Positions 25,901 to 38,700 are shown, counted from the stretch's first letter. The stretch is DNA of 64,000 nucleotides from Clavelina lepadiformis (GCF_947623445.1 NC_135240.1:25110001-25174000), one strand, 5' to 3'. Numbers and translations are program-made. The notes: generated by a model not told the origin, from the sequence alone.

Positions 25901-26929
25901 AAAAAATAAATTGTTTATCAACAGTAACAAACAACGCTTCCGCGGTCGCAAAAAAATACGTACAGTAGGCTACATCGGTTGAGTCCGGCAATCTATTGAA
26001 GACATACTGCTGCAACTCAATCGTGCTATCAGCTTTTGATATACAGTATTAGAAAGAACAACAAAGATTAGAAACAGGTCAAAGAAAGTTCAAGACTGCT
26101 GGTCCCGCCGGAATGCTTCGCCATGCAAGAGTGGTTTTCAAACCGATTTGCGGCCGCATGTTCGTCACTTCTGGCTTAGAGCATTCGTCTTTAATATGGT
26201 GGTTCTGGGGTTCGACACTGGGTCGGATCATACAATAAATATAATTTTATTTTAGTTGCTGTCCAGCCAGAAACTCGGTACTTAGAATTGGAGTAAGGTG
26301 CACACTGCGTTTTGAACACGGTACTGCATTTGCAAGATTGATTGATTTTTTACTTTCCGATAATCCGGATACCCCGCTAAACTGACATTTTTTGACGAAA
26401 CGAAGTGGTCCGGATTAACGAGGTCTCACTGTATATCTATGTATACAAATATAAAAATGCAGCTCTACGATATCAGTAACCAGGACTTGAGCGGCGAGGA
26501 AACATTAGCAAGTTGAGGTCTACTAAAACTTTGGCCGGTTTGAGAATATTGCAAAATAGTATACAATACCATCGATGTGCACATGGGCCACTAATTGATA
26601 GGGTAACAATATAATTCAAGCAAATCTTCAATTCATTTTAAAGTCAAGTTCAAGATCGTTTCACCTTCTTTGCCATAACGTGATCGTCTTGGAAGAGCAG
26701 ATGCATTTTTCCTCCATGAAGTTCTGATAATAAATTTTGTTTTGCAAACTGCATTGAACTCGCACATGAAAGATTGAAATGTGTCTTCTCCATCAACAAA
26801 ACCTTTTACATACAATCCATTTTTTTCAGCATTGTTGAAGTAGGTGGCAAGGACACTGTACACTGATTTTTGACCAGATACTGGTATCAAACCAGCCTCT
26901 GGTTCAGCATGGACCTGTCGGTCTACCAT
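19933..26929 (-). CDS. CARF-like (ALS2CR8-type domain) protein, three exons
   Basis: Exons 26929-26665 (265 bp), 23051-22915 (137 bp) and 20823-19933 (891 bp with stop) join in phases 1 and 0 at GT-AG sites to give 430 residues. The ATG at 26929 is the first in the exon. Features seen: KKRRNKPSKKRNCPAIMHVR followed by FPDF; a central ...IHPSVTGKIDELLSMGIYDA region; a Tyr/Pro-rich ...VVLYPSEHDIADYIYMS segment; and a Lys-rich, probable nuclear-localisation stretch SQKKKRKVAHK near the C-terminus. This order matches the domain of calcium-responsive transcription factor (CARF/ALS2CR8), also found in many invertebrate DNA-transposon-linked proteins. A nuclear DNA-binding role is therefore inference; the gene could be a host gene or a captured transposon gene. 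Exon 2 carries C-x4-C (SCLTKHC) and YGSHYYK, possible zinc ligands. Intron 1 (23052-26664) is filled with transposons. Confidence 0.72.
21560..21960 (+). pseudogene. Decayed copy of a widespread invertebrate repeated ORF
   Basis: On the plus strand inside intron 2 of the CARF-like gene. Broken reading frames give, in order, NAWQAFRGLVDDFLRNKK, then ELVKNLVTCYEQMGCHMS with ELHFLHFHFEF, then GERFHQDIQAMERQY. This series matches a repeated invertebrate ORF family recognised by its C-terminal GERFHQDI...ME.RYQG motif. At least two frameshifts and several stops separate the pieces, so it is dead. Family function is not known to me; linkage to a transposon is inference. Confidence 0.5.
23341..25543. 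mobile_element. Unclassified ~2.2 kb DNA transposon with GGGGCAAAAAA-type termini
   Basis: Left end TATAGTCAAGTGGGGCAAAA (23341 on) and the reverse complement of the right end (25543 backward, TATAGTCAGTTGGGGCAAAA) match with two mismatches over 23 bases. Sub-terminal copies of GGGGCAA or GGGGTAAAAA in both orientations occur near 23535, 23560, 25090, 25135, 25155 and 25500. The flanks are TA-rich, so a TA-type target duplication is possible but not provable. The interior carries a broken minus-strand ORF (listed separately). It lies in intron 1 of the CARF-like gene and directly abuts the pogo-like element at 25551. I could not name the superfamily. Confidence 0.6.
23690..24770 (-). pseudogene. 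Broken transposon ORF inside the 23341-25543 element
   Basis: Read from 24770 down, fragments in changing frames appear to be one former protein: a Ser/Thr/Glu-rich start; an in-frame TAA (near 24624); a segment with KDIINELQLHAPEGMKYEIR; a frameshift in an A-rich run (near 24430); a very acidic/basic segment (24418-24193, with EEINLLDLEEEEEIERR); a second frameshift (near 24220); a segment with KQVGKYFAVFWEKPKTYYWG and VENCFWGP (to 23790); a further stop; and a final AKSYFGFAEEEEVKEKF. The aromatic-rich part resembles the small beta-barrel (Tudor/chromo-like) folds seen at the ends of some transposon proteins, but that is a weak guess. No catalytic motif is visible. Confidence 0.5.
25551..26431. 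mobile_element. Non-autonomous pogo/Tigger-like element (881 bp)
   Basis: Left end CTGTGAGACCTCGTTAATCC (25551 on) and the reverse complement of the right end (CAGTGAGACCTCGTTAATCC from 26431) are near-identical. TA dinucleotides flank both sides (25549-25550 and 26432-26433), as expected for a Tc1/mariner-class insertion. CAGT-G-A-CCTCG termini with ATCCG are typical of pogo/Tigger relatives. Interior copies of CCCCGCTRTCCGAC occur near both ends. No transposase ORF. A tRNA-like stretch near 26170-26235 (A-box-like TGGCTTAGAGCATTCG, B-box-like GGGTTCGACAC) suggests an older SINE fragment inside. Confidence 0.7.
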
Positions 26930-27614
26930 TACTACAACTTGCCAACTATTAGGTGTTAAAGTAACAGCCTATGCTAAAACTTCACACAGAAAAAGAGAGC
27001 AAAGTCAACTTGGGCAAACATTAGCAGACAAGTCGCAGCACAATAACAAATGTAAGGTTATCAGGTTATATACTAGCAGCACTATCTATCATAAAAAATA
27101 GTTGTGATAAAGCTATCGGACGAACCAGACTAAAAGGTATACAAAGCTTTTTAATATATATAAATTTTATGAAGCAAATAAAGCTTTTTTTTAAGTGTAG
27201 AGGTATCAGAAGGCTGGTTTAGCTACTTTCAACTTCAAATATATGGTTTGGTATATAGCAATGTCTTCCAATCTTTATGTTTTTGCTGGTGAACCAAGGT
27301 ACATTTGGCACACTAAAACCAAAGGACAGGTGTAGTTAGATTCTTCAATTAATGTTGGGTTTAATGGTGAATAACTTTAAAAGTTGGTGCAGAAAAGTTT
27401 TGAAAAGTCATCAAGAGAAAATTAAAAAAGTATTATGATTAAATTTTCATAGCTCTGAAAAAAAGGATCTTAGGAATCCAGCAAACGAATTGCGTCATAA
27501 CTATTAACAATTGGAAATTTATTGGTCAATAACAGACTAAACTTATCCAACTTTATTCAATAGAAAGTTTGTATATTGGAGAATTATTTTGTCAGTATGT
27601 TATGTTTTGCATAA

Positions 27615-28530
27615 GTCTCTGACTATTTCACCATATGTAGGTCACCCAGCCTGTTGTAAAAGATAGTCGATTAGGTAAGGAGAAAGGTCATCCAAAAAGT
27701 TGATTTCAGCTATTTAAGGTTTTATTGGAGTTATATTTAGATTAGAAGGTAGATTTAGGTTAGTTTACTAAGTTATAACATTTAAGTGAAATAGTGACAG
27801 CTTTTGCATAATTCTAGCAATACTTAATGCTGATATTTGTGTGGTGGCGAGGATGCCATGAATTTACGTGAAAAGTTTGACAAAAACTTCGTTTGAATTT
27901 GTCGTACACAATCACAGTGGAGTCAAATCATTTTTCTGCCAACCTGACACTAAAGCTGTAAATCATAATAGGCTTATATCGAGAAATATCAATAGCATTT
28001 TTTCATACATTGTAGTATTAACTGCAGAAATTTAACATTTTAAGAAGATCTATTCACCACAATCATCATCATTTATATTAATCATATATCCCGTTAACCA
28101 GTCCTATACTCCTATTTCACCCGTGGTGCCGGCCGGCGTAAACTACTGGCAAACAACAAAGCAAAACTAGCCCGATTTTTTTTGGTGCTATGGCGCCTGT
28201 TAAATGTGACGTCTGCATGACGAAGTCTTTACTGATATAAATAAAAACGAACGAAAATAACTGATTCTAACAAGAAATAACTCAATCTAAAGTGTAAATT
28301 TTTCCCAAGGAAACATTGTGTACGTAACTACGTACAATACTGTACGAAGTAACTATTTCACCGTATCTAGGTCATGCAGCTGGCTGTTAAAAATAGGCGG
28401 TAAGGTTATGAGAATAGGTATGTAAAAAGTCGATTTAAGCTATTTTGGATTTTATTGGAGTTAAATTTAAATTATAATTTAACTTCAGGTTAAGTTTAGG
28501 CTACTTTGTTATAAAATTTAAGTTAAGTGA
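27615..28530. repeat. Two diverged direct copies of a ~185 bp block
   Basis: 27615-27795 and 28345-28530 share an ordered set of matches: ACTATTTCACC, TAGGTCA, GGTAAGG or GGTTATGAGA, AAAGTTGATTT or AAAGTCGATTT, TTTTATTGGAGTTA, and GGTTAGTTTA or GGTTAAGTTTAGGCTA. Spacing is about 725 bp. They could be the ends of an old insertion or a local duplication; no inverted repeat or coding content identifies the type. Confidence 0.45.
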
Positions 28531-28714
28531 AGAAAAAAATGTGAAAATTAGCTTAGAACGTACGAGCTTTTCTGGTGAAATGGTGGCAGTAACACCGTAA
28601 CAACCTACAGTACATCTATTGAATGTTTGTAGTTGCAACGAAAGAATAGTTACCTCGCAACTTTCCGCAAAACATACTTAAATGAGTTTTACGAAATTTC
28701 ATTCTGCTGACATT

Positions 28715-28747
28715 CAAAGAGATTTAAACAGTGTTTAAATCTCTTTG
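28715..28747. repeat. Perfect 15 bp inverted repeat with a 3 nt loop
   Basis: CAAAGAGATTTAAAC, the loop AGT, then the exact reverse complement of the arm. It would form a strong hairpin in DNA or RNA on either strand. There is no attached T-run or gene, so function is unknown. Confidence 0.7.
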
Positions 28748-29795
28748 TGACATTATACTTAAATGTGCAAAATTTGCTGCTCATACAAGCCACATTTATG
28801 ACGCGTAAAACTGGCGCGTTGTCATTACTGATTCGGCTCTGCAAGATGGTAAATTGGAAGTACCTCAGCCTGTAAGTTTGATAGGTCATAATTTCAGAAG
28901 TTAGGCTATACAGTATATATATTATAGTTACTAGGATATAGCTCAAGTGAGGCTCTGAGTCTAAGTAACAACAGAGCAATGTGATAACAACGTTTTTTTT
29001 TAAATTCCAGGTGAGCTTTGTTAATACAGTGAACTTAGTTTCATTAATTTCAGACACCACTGTTATTCCACCGGCCGACTTTTGCGCCTATTTTATGAAT
29101 GGCTGTTTTACCCAATTTTCCATATTATTTCATTGGATATTACATTGGATTGGTACAAATTTTGACAGAACATTTATTCAGGCGCACAATTGGAAGAATT
29201 AAGTTTACATGACAGTGGCACAATGCTGTATCTTGTTGAAAGGCAAGGCTTCACTAGCACAATACTTTTGTTCAGTATTCTTGGCATCCCAGACTGCATA
29301 ATTATGTATAGACACACTCAATGCTGCTTTTCATGAGCTTCTATGCCACACTTAAGGTGCTATTTTGCACTTAACGATTTGAACAGAACTTCTGCTAGTT
29401 CTGCTCAATTTTCAATTGATTTAAAGGTCACAAACTGCATACATTACTGTGTAATTACACACTTCTACTGCATCTGAACATTTTTGTGCACCACACTTGT
29501 CATTTATGGTTGCTTGGTGCCCATGCACCCAAGATCTTGCTGAAAATAGCAATACTCCATTACTCTGCAGTCCGGATGGCAGCCTGGTGAACAGTTTCAA
29601 ATTTGTGACAAGTCAAAGTCAGAATGCATCTCCCGAGTTAAATTCATGCAATGATGTGCAATATCAAACCACCATAGCCCATGCTGATGTTGTTATTTTC
29701 AGGGATAGATGTTATAAGTGTATAAGCTAAATGACAGAGTAAGTAATAAGGCTAGAGAGTATACAAATGTACCAAAGTTCATCGTACAATAAGTG

Positions 29796-32700
29796 ATGTT
29801 TAGAGGGCTGAAAGATCGAATTGCTAATGACACTCGACGTGGTTCGCCCAGTGGAACCCCAAGTACCCCCAAAACAGTAAGTTGTTTTCAATATTGTTTC
29901 AATACAAGGTTTCTACAGATTAAAATATTAGGTTAAAGTTGGCACGGTGCTGCAGCGGTTCAATTTGTTAGCCAGATTTTATTCTGTCTACGTTATGTAG
30001 ATTATAAGATATATATTCTTTAGGAATGATACAAACTACAATTTGGATCACGTTGATCATTACATGCAATGATTTTCTTGATAGAACTTTTATAGAACTT
30101 CAAATATTAGTTTTTTACTTTGACTCATTTTACCAAACAAGAGTTTTACATTGCAATTTTTTACATTTTAGGCAGGCAATGGAGCTCAGAAATCGCTAGA
30201 GTTTACTCCAGATAGAACGCCTACCACAAGCAAACCTGGTACTGTAGATAGTGTTTATTTTAGCTGGAATGCATTTGGCTTGCTTGTTTTTATCCATATG
30301 GGCTTTCACTACCTTTTATGTAATCTTTAACTTTTCTAGGCTCAGTTTATTATCTTGAAATTGTTTTCTCATAGAAAATGTCAAAAGTGAAGCAGAATCT
30401 GACGGGGAAGCATCAACACCAGTTGCACAACAATCGCAGGGATTTTTCAAAAGGCTAGAATTTTTAACACCATTGAAAGACCAGGTTATTGTTTGGCGGA
30501 CAGTAGTGTAAAACAGCTTGTATTTTAGTGGCTTCTTGCCATGACATGTTGCGATGTCCATCACGCAGGTTGCAGCAAAATTGACAGAAAGTCGGGAATC
30601 TATTAATTCCATGGTTGAAGAAATAAAAACACCTGGTTCAACACCAAACAAAAATAGCAACCAAAATCACTCTTCAGAAGGAGAACAAAACGAACAGGTT
30701 TGATGCAGATGTTACTTCTCACCACTTTTACGACAATGATTCTTGCTGGAGTTGTGACGATTCCTATGTTTTTGTTTTAGTTAAACCAGGGCTCAAATGT
30801 TCATCTCAATGAGTCACATGCTGCTACCGATGCCGGTGACAACCCTGGTATCACTGTCAGTGATATTCCGAAAGAGCAGCTTTTAAACAAGATCTTAAGG
30901 CAAGAAATGTGTTTTTGGTGTCATTTTTTTTGTGTATTTTGTTACTAATGCTGAGTACTGTTTATTTTGAATGAAATTCCTGGTCCTGGTAACTAAATGC
31001 ATGTTAAACATTTTAAGTAATTGAATTTGTATTAGGCAAAGATAGAGATTTTCATACTACCATATTAACCATCAGGTATATATTTGTGGTATAGTAAATT
31101 TTGTAATTAATATGTAATTGCAATTAGTGGTTATATGTATGTCATTAAGTGTAAACATATTTTTACCAAACTAGACTGGAAAAAACTTTGCACAAGTACC
31201 GTGATAAATATTCTGAAGTGATGGGGAATTTTCAAACCACCATGAAGGATAATGAAAAAATGAGAGCGTTTATGCAACAATTACAAGACAAACACAAGCG
31301 GCGTATTAGTGAAATGCAAGAGGTATGTTTCTTTGCTGTTCTATTTGCGCACATCCATAAAATTAAAAAGTATATATGCAGCCTATATATACCTTGTGGA
31401 AAGTAGGAGTAAACTTGGAAAGAGTTTAAAAATATTTAAACGTAGAAACTCATTTAACTCTTTGATGGGATGTTTTTGTCATTTACACTTCTCATTTAAG
31501 TTTTTTTAGGGCAAAACAGTTCAATTTTTTTGTTTTAGATTGATCAACTTTCAAAAATTTTGGTAAAAATTTATATTTTTGCTAAAGCTGTGGACAAAAG
31601 AGAGACACAAAGCTAGTTTTTAGGTTCAAAAGTGGTACAAATTGTTCACTTTTAGGTTCCAAATGTCTTATTTTTTAGGTCTAAATCAGTGAATTTTATT
31701 TTAAGTCTAAAATCCTCATAGTGATGGGTAATAGTTGCAAATACTTGTTTTATAGTCCAATGTAAAACCTTGTTTTTTTCTTTCATTTTTGTTAAATTGT
31801 TGTACTTTTTAAATATAATTCTATTTGAGCATGTATACTGTGTAATAGTTTTGGTTTACTTCATTTGATTTAGTGATACAATGAACCACAGGCTAATGTA
31901 ATACTCATGGAAACGTTTATGCTTTATGAACAGGCTGCAGAATTGGACAGGCAGGCTAAAATGCATTTAGAAGAAGAACTGACTTCATCGATTGAAGAAA
32001 AAGAACAAAGAATCCAAGTGCTACAGACTCAGGTACTTATAGGTGTTGTCGTATTGGCAAGGTTTGCAGATTTTCATTTTGAGATTATGGTTGAGTCCAA
32101 ATCTATGGTCTTTTTTAACACAAGTTGCAAAATAATTATAATCAGTTTAATAACAGAGTGAAAGGATCAGATTTTGTACAGTATATATATTATGAAGTCT
32201 CTCATTATACTGTCGTTCGCAGGTGTTACCATAAATTATGTTTACATCCAGGTAAAACTGCTCAAAAAAGGAGAGGATCCACCCCAGAAGCAAGTTGACA
32301 CAGCCTACACAGGTGGCATTGACCTGCAGAAGTTACAGCAGGAATTAGATAAACAGGCAGAGCAGATTAAATCACTGCAGCAGGACTTACTTGAAAAAGA
32401 GGCAACTTCAGAGAAAATAAAGGTAAAATGTTCAACACAAAACATTTGTGACGTTGCTTAGCTGTGATGATTAAGATCTCATATCCAAGTGTTTCTGGTT
32501 TGCGTTTAGTGGACTAATTATATTGGAAATTAATTCTACAAATTTTGTTTAAATTATATCAAATTTTATTCTACAAATGAACAGTCTTTTGCAGTTTATC
32601 ATTAATACGAGTATAATGTACGAAATTCCTGTCAGTGAATTTTCACCTAGATCAGAGAATATTATTAAAACTAAAACAAGGGTATTGAGACAGGCAGCAT

Positions 32701-35700
32701 GCCGCGTGCACTGTACTCTAAAACAATAGGTTTTACGTTTGCCATTTGTCAAATGGAGTGTATATATAGAGGAAATAGGTATTGGTTTTAACGACGCATT
32801 GAGCAAAATGGCTATAATTTACATTTTATTGTTGATGTGACTTTATGTTTTTGATAAATCTTATTATAGATGTATAAAAACAATTACACATATATTTTTT
32901 TCTTGATTTGATGAAATAACCTACTTTACTTTATTTTTATAAACTTTTATTGCTGGTAATTTTTTCAGCAATCTCACATGGAAGAAAAATCGAAGCTAAT
33001 AGGCCAGCTTAAGCAAGCAAAAATTCTTGTTGAACAGCTGGAACAAGACAAGGGTATGGCACTTGCAGAAGCAAAACGCTTAACGCATGAAGCAATGGAA
33101 GTGAAAGATGCAGAGGTATGATGCCAACTAACCAACCGATTGCACTAACATGGCTGCATATTATAAACATTTTGTAATCAGGCAATATGAAATTTCATTT
33201 TGCCAAAGTCATTGTGTAGCATGTGTCACACTTTGTTTCAAAAAACCGTTATACTGTGTATGTTTTTAATTTTATTCTGCTTTAGTGTGTTTAATTGAAT
33301 TGTGATTTTTGCGATATCCATCCAATCATTCAACACTTATTAGTAATGAATAATTATTATTAGCAGTCACCTGAAATGCACAAGTTGTCACAGGGATTTC
33401 CTCATGTTTCCATATGCAATTTGTTCAACCACTTCAACCATTTTTTAACTTCACGATCCAAACTTGGTTATGAAAAGAGTATGACACAATAACTTCAACC
33501 AAAATAAGTAGTAACGTTCTGTATACTGTGTAGCTACCTAAAATAGCTGGAGCTACTACTGTAGTTCTAAAGCAGTGGTTGGCAAACTTTTACTACAATG
33601 GCCCAAATTTTCACTTCATTAGTAAATGAAGGCCCAGCATCAAATGTGAAATATACTTAATGCAGTAAATATTACTAACTAACTAATTATTTTAATTTGC
33701 TTTTCGCAGCAGACATTATCTGTTGAAGCTATTAGGATAACTTGAATTAACTTTTAATGTAATTACATGCTTTTCACAGGCTTTAGCAATATACGGAAAC
33801 CTGCAATTAACAGACAGTTAACTCGTATCCCTTGTGTTAAGTCGTATTGCGGCCTTGAAGCTGAAACATGCATTGGCTTGTGCGAGCGTGGGTTGAAATC
33901 CCACTAGCTGACTATAGCAGTCAGTTCTCACTACTTTTAATTTAGAAAATTAATTATGAGATATTAAATTTAGATTCAGCTTTCCCATGTTGTTGGAAAT
34001 TATCGTTTCAACGTTACTGATGAAATAAAGCTTGAACCTCTGTATATAACTTTTCACTGACTGAAGTGTGACTTAGATATCCTTCGAACACTCACTGTGA
34101 ATTAGTTAACTATTGTCCAAGTCACAATTGCTAAAGATAAGTTGTAGGGTAGTGAAGGATTAGCGTTATAAATAAAAATGGACTTGCATTCTCAATATGA
34201 TGTAAAAATTAATGCTATATGAATGGAAGGTTACTGGTAGTTTTTTGCAGATGTTTGCCGTTATAGCTATAGTTAACCTTTACTTAAGATGGAAAAAACA
34301 TCAAGAAATAGATTGGTAGCGCTCCAAGTTAACCAGGCTAATAGGAAAAAATACACTGATACTATCACTCAGCCCACATTTACTTGATTACAGGATACAA
34401 TATGCGGCCCAATATATTTTGCTTAAAGATCCACATTTGGGGCGCGGCCCATAGTTTGCCGACCGCTGTTCTAAAGCAAAGTACATCCACAATTCATGTA
34501 CACAAACTTGGCTACTTATATTTTGCGTGACGCGACACCTTATCGAAAGACACTTTATCGAACGACACTTAATCGAACGACACTTTATCGAAAGACACTT
34601 AATCGAACGACACCTGATCGAAACGACACCTGATCGAAACGACAGTTGATCGAACGACACTTTATCGAACCGAAAGTTGATCAAACGACACTTTATCGAA
34701 CCGACAGTTAATCAAAACGACAGTTGATCGAACGACACTTTATCGAACCGACAGTTCAAGCAAGATTTTTGTTGCGTGTTTCTCAAACATTGAAACAATG
34801 GGTCATTGTGATGTTCAGTTATCTGTCCATGTTTGTTTGATAAAATTGGATTTTGTAATTTTTGAGATATTGTGATATTTATATAATTTTGCTCTCTCTC
34901 CGCATTGAAGCGTATTACTCATTTACGCACCAATAACTTGACTAACTATTCTTTTTCGTTCTCTTTTCACAGCGGGGGCGCGGCGTAACAAGAAGAATTT
35001 ATAGAAATGTGTCACTTTTAGAAATACCTAATTTACAATAAATTCACTTTCTTTAGTTTTACAATTATGATGTATACAGGAAGCCAGATGATGTTTCTAC
35101 TAACCTGTAATAATCTCATCAGTCTATTAATAATCTCATCAGTCTCATCCAATTAACGATTGCAAATGTGTGTGCGGGGTTGGCCACACCTAGTTTTTTT
35201 AGTAAACTCGCGAGCCTGGTTAGGATAGGGTTAAAAGATCCACAATTTATTGAAACAACTGACGATATGCACTGTTAAAAGAACGACAATTTATTAAAAG
35301 AACTGACAACATGCACTGTTAAAAGCACGACAACTGACGAAGTGCACATTTCAATCGCATTCATTTAATTACAAGTTGTGTGCAATTGCTCGAAGATAAC
35401 TTTTTATGTCCATATTTGTTGAGTCATAATTTTCAACTATGCTCTTCAGCCGTTGGTTGACAGCGTCGTAGCGCTTCTTCCGAGGTGGGCCATCGATTCC
35501 AGCACTCAATTGCTCAATTAACATTTCGTTGGAACCTTGTTCCTGCTTAATTTTTTTGACGAGTCTTCGAAGCGTCGGATGGGATAATGAGACACGCTTG
35601 CTGAACGCATTGTGCCATCCTTCAATGCTATTATTCGTTCGTGGAAGGTCATCTTGAACCCGGTGGAAAACATTCCAACACCGGATAGGAAATAGAGGTT

Positions 35701-38700
35701 GACGACGATTCCTGCGACACAATCGTCCAATCCAAGTAATTTCAAAATAGTCAATGTATTCAGACAAGTGCTGCTCATCGTCGTCACTGAACGTGGCCTC
35801 GAACCGTTGTACAACGTCGTCAGGCGGAACGAATGCCAGTGCCTGGAAGCATTTTATGCGAAGGGCGTGCTCTGCATCTTCATTGAACCACCGCTGCAGA
35901 GAGAGAGCCTGAATTTTCCGGAAGCTACATTGGCCAAAATGGAAAAGGCAGCCGAGAATTTCTGCCCGAGGGAAGCTGGAAGAAAGAGCATTATATGCTG
36001 CCATTTCAAAGTCTATTGTTACGGTTTCTGGGGCTATTCCTGGTCGCTGTTGTTCCAATAAACAAAAGTTGCGATTGTACACAGCTTCAGATTTGTTCTC
36101 GGTAACGGTGTATACGAGTGGCACCGTGCGATTTTCATCGACCAGCGCGTGTATCGTGTACAGCTGGTATCCAAGTGGGGCAACATCAAATGTACCGTCA
36201 CAAAACCAATTAGCGCAGTTGTTCAGTATATCCAGATTCTTTTGAGATGCAAACATATAGAATTCGTTCTCATCGTCTTCCTCGATAACGAAGGCTTCTC
36301 CCCTCGGTGTCACGCGGAGTTCATCCATCAAGCCGTTTCCTTCTGGACATTCGCGCTTTCGCTGTATCATCCGCTTTAATGATGTTGCTTTAGGGAGAGC
36401 ACCAGCGGTGGCTAAGGATATATCCTGCGTTTCGCTCTGAATAATGTTTGAGGTACGTTCATCTGAATTGACTGCTCGATTTCGCATGCTGGCTTGTGCT
36501 CTTGCAACTATAACACGTGCAGGGTTTGGTGGATGACTGTGTTCATGAAGCAAGAACCAGAACATTTTCTAAATAGGCGTCGGAAATGCGTGATCTTAGC
36601 TTGCTTTTCGTGAATTTCATTGTTGAAAATATTTGTTCACATGTGTACGTGCTACCAAGCATCGAAGCCATTTATTTTGCGCTGTCGGTCAAGAGACTAC
36701 TTTCAAGAAGCTACTTTGTGTAAAAGTCAGGCAGCGACATGCCCCTTGCTATAAAATTTTGCCTTCAATTCCTTACTCTTTGTATCTATAATGACTAGTC
36801 TAGTCTACTGTACAGACAATCTCGTACTTAGTAATTCTCGTGCGTATTCTTGTGATATCTTATTAATATGTGGGCGGGCCGGCCGCCATGCGAAATCGAA
36901 CACTTTATGATACAAATATAAAATATAGATATAAAATATAAATCGTCAACTTTATGATATATACATCACAATTCATTAATGCACACGATTACAAAGACCG
37001 CACATCACAATTCACAATGGCTCATTGTTTCAATGTTTGAGAAACACGCAAAAATCTTGCTTGAACTGTCGGTTCGATAAAGTGTCGTTCGATCAACTGT
37101 CGTTTTGATTAACTGTCGGTTCGATAAAGTGTCGTTCGATCAGCTGTCGTTTCGATAAAGTGTCGTTCGATCAACTGTCGGCTCGATTAACTGTCGTTCG
37201 ATAAAGTGTCTTTCGATCAGCTGTCGTTTCGATCAGGTGTCGTTCGATAAAGTGTCTTTCGATAAAGTGTCTTTCGATAAGGTGTCGTAGTACCTATATT
37301 TTGGTCGGGGTCGGGTCGGTCATACTTATATTAATTCTGTCCTATGCGGTGTGCTTGTGTTTTCTGTAATTTTTTTTGCATAATTCTTTCCTTCAAATGA
37401 TTTCTTTGTAATTTTGCTGATTATACTTTGGTTTGCTTTAATTACAGCTCATGCAGCTTAGGCAGCAAATTCAAACATCACAACAAGAAATGAGTTTGCT
37501 TGCGGAGAAAAAAGATTCAAAAGTGAGAAGCACAGTGATAATTTATTTCAACAGCATAAAAGCTAGCATTGAAACTAAACATCATTGGCGTTGTTATGCA
37601 ATGTTGCCTCCTGCATTGAAAAGTTTTGTTAAATAACATTGATTTGTCAAACGACTTTGCTAACAACGGTTTCATGATATTTACATTTCTCTTGGTCTTG
37701 TGCTCAACTTCTTGTATTACATGTTCTCAATTTTGTGGGCAAAAAGCACAATTGTCAGCAATGATTGCAATAAAATCCTGAAAACTTTAAGGAGTTACGT
37801 GATCGCGAGTAGTGCCCTATCATTTTAATTAAATGCTAAACCATATATTGCATGCACAAATCAATGATGTTTAATTGCTTTCTGAGTTCGGGAGGTTTTA
37901 TTGATCTCAAAAACTTCATGAAACCATAATCACCATTTCTTGGGTGTTTTCACTTAAATGTTGCAAATTAAAGGAGAAATCCATGTTTGAGGAGCTAGAA
38001 ATTGCGCTGGCAAACATTCAGAAACTGGAGGAGGAAAAGAAGTTGATTACGGAGGAAGCTGAGAAGACAAAGATGCATTTGGAAGATCAAATCAAACAGG
38101 TAGAAAGAACTTTAGACGATGAAAGAAAAAGTCTTGTAGCCGATGTGTCTCGTGGGAAGGCCGAAGTCCTGAAACTTATGCAGGTTTGTTGAGTTTAATT
38201 TTGAAACTTAAAAAGGCCAATGGGCATTTCTTGATTTGTTAGCAAAGAAATTATGGGTTGATGCACTTGCAACTGAACCTGTGGTTTGTTTCGTTATTAA
38301 TTTGGCAATTTAAATTTCACCTACGTAGTATTTTTTAACCTTACTTGGTTTTGTATGCTGTGTGTACATAACTATATGGTGATTGCATGCTTATTAATTT
38401 GCATGTATTTTTTTAAGCGGACGCTTGAAATGCATGCTGCAAAGTTCAGGACCTAAAGGTTTGACAAACAAGTAAAAAAGCTTAAAAAGTGTACCAAGGC
38501 GTACAAATGCTAATTTAAATGGTTAATTTTGGTAATCGATGTAAGTTGGAAACAAAAATTATTTTCAACGTTTTATTTAATGTTTGAAATTCTGAATTTA
38601 CTGAATCCATACATTCGGTGTATTTGAAATTGCTAAAGGTTTCTTGAATTTTAGTTAATGGTGTGAACCTTTTTTACTTGGGTTTTTGCATGAATCATTG

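Larger units (their letters stand above)
26930..29795. other. Head-to-head intergenic region between the CARF-like gene and GOLGA4
   Basis: About 2.9 kb containing the upstream regions of both divergent genes. No supported exon; ORFs at 28689-29060, 28981-29202 and 29497-29730 show no domain and no splice-site logic. It contains a diverged direct repeat and a perfect hairpin, listed separately. No TATA box could be tied to either gene. Confidence 0.5.
34526..37294. mobile_element. Complete Mutator-like element (MULE)
   Basis: A 2769 bp element in GOLGA4 intron 9, flanked by the 9 bp duplication TATATTTTG (34517-34525 and 37295-37303), the target-site length of Mutator elements. Long terminal inverted repeats (about 34526-34814 and 37007-37294) enclose a minus-strand transposase ORF. 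The ORF is intact, so the insertion looks fairly recent; current activity cannot be judged. It sits only 40 bp from the hAT duplication at 34469-34476. Confidence 0.88.
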
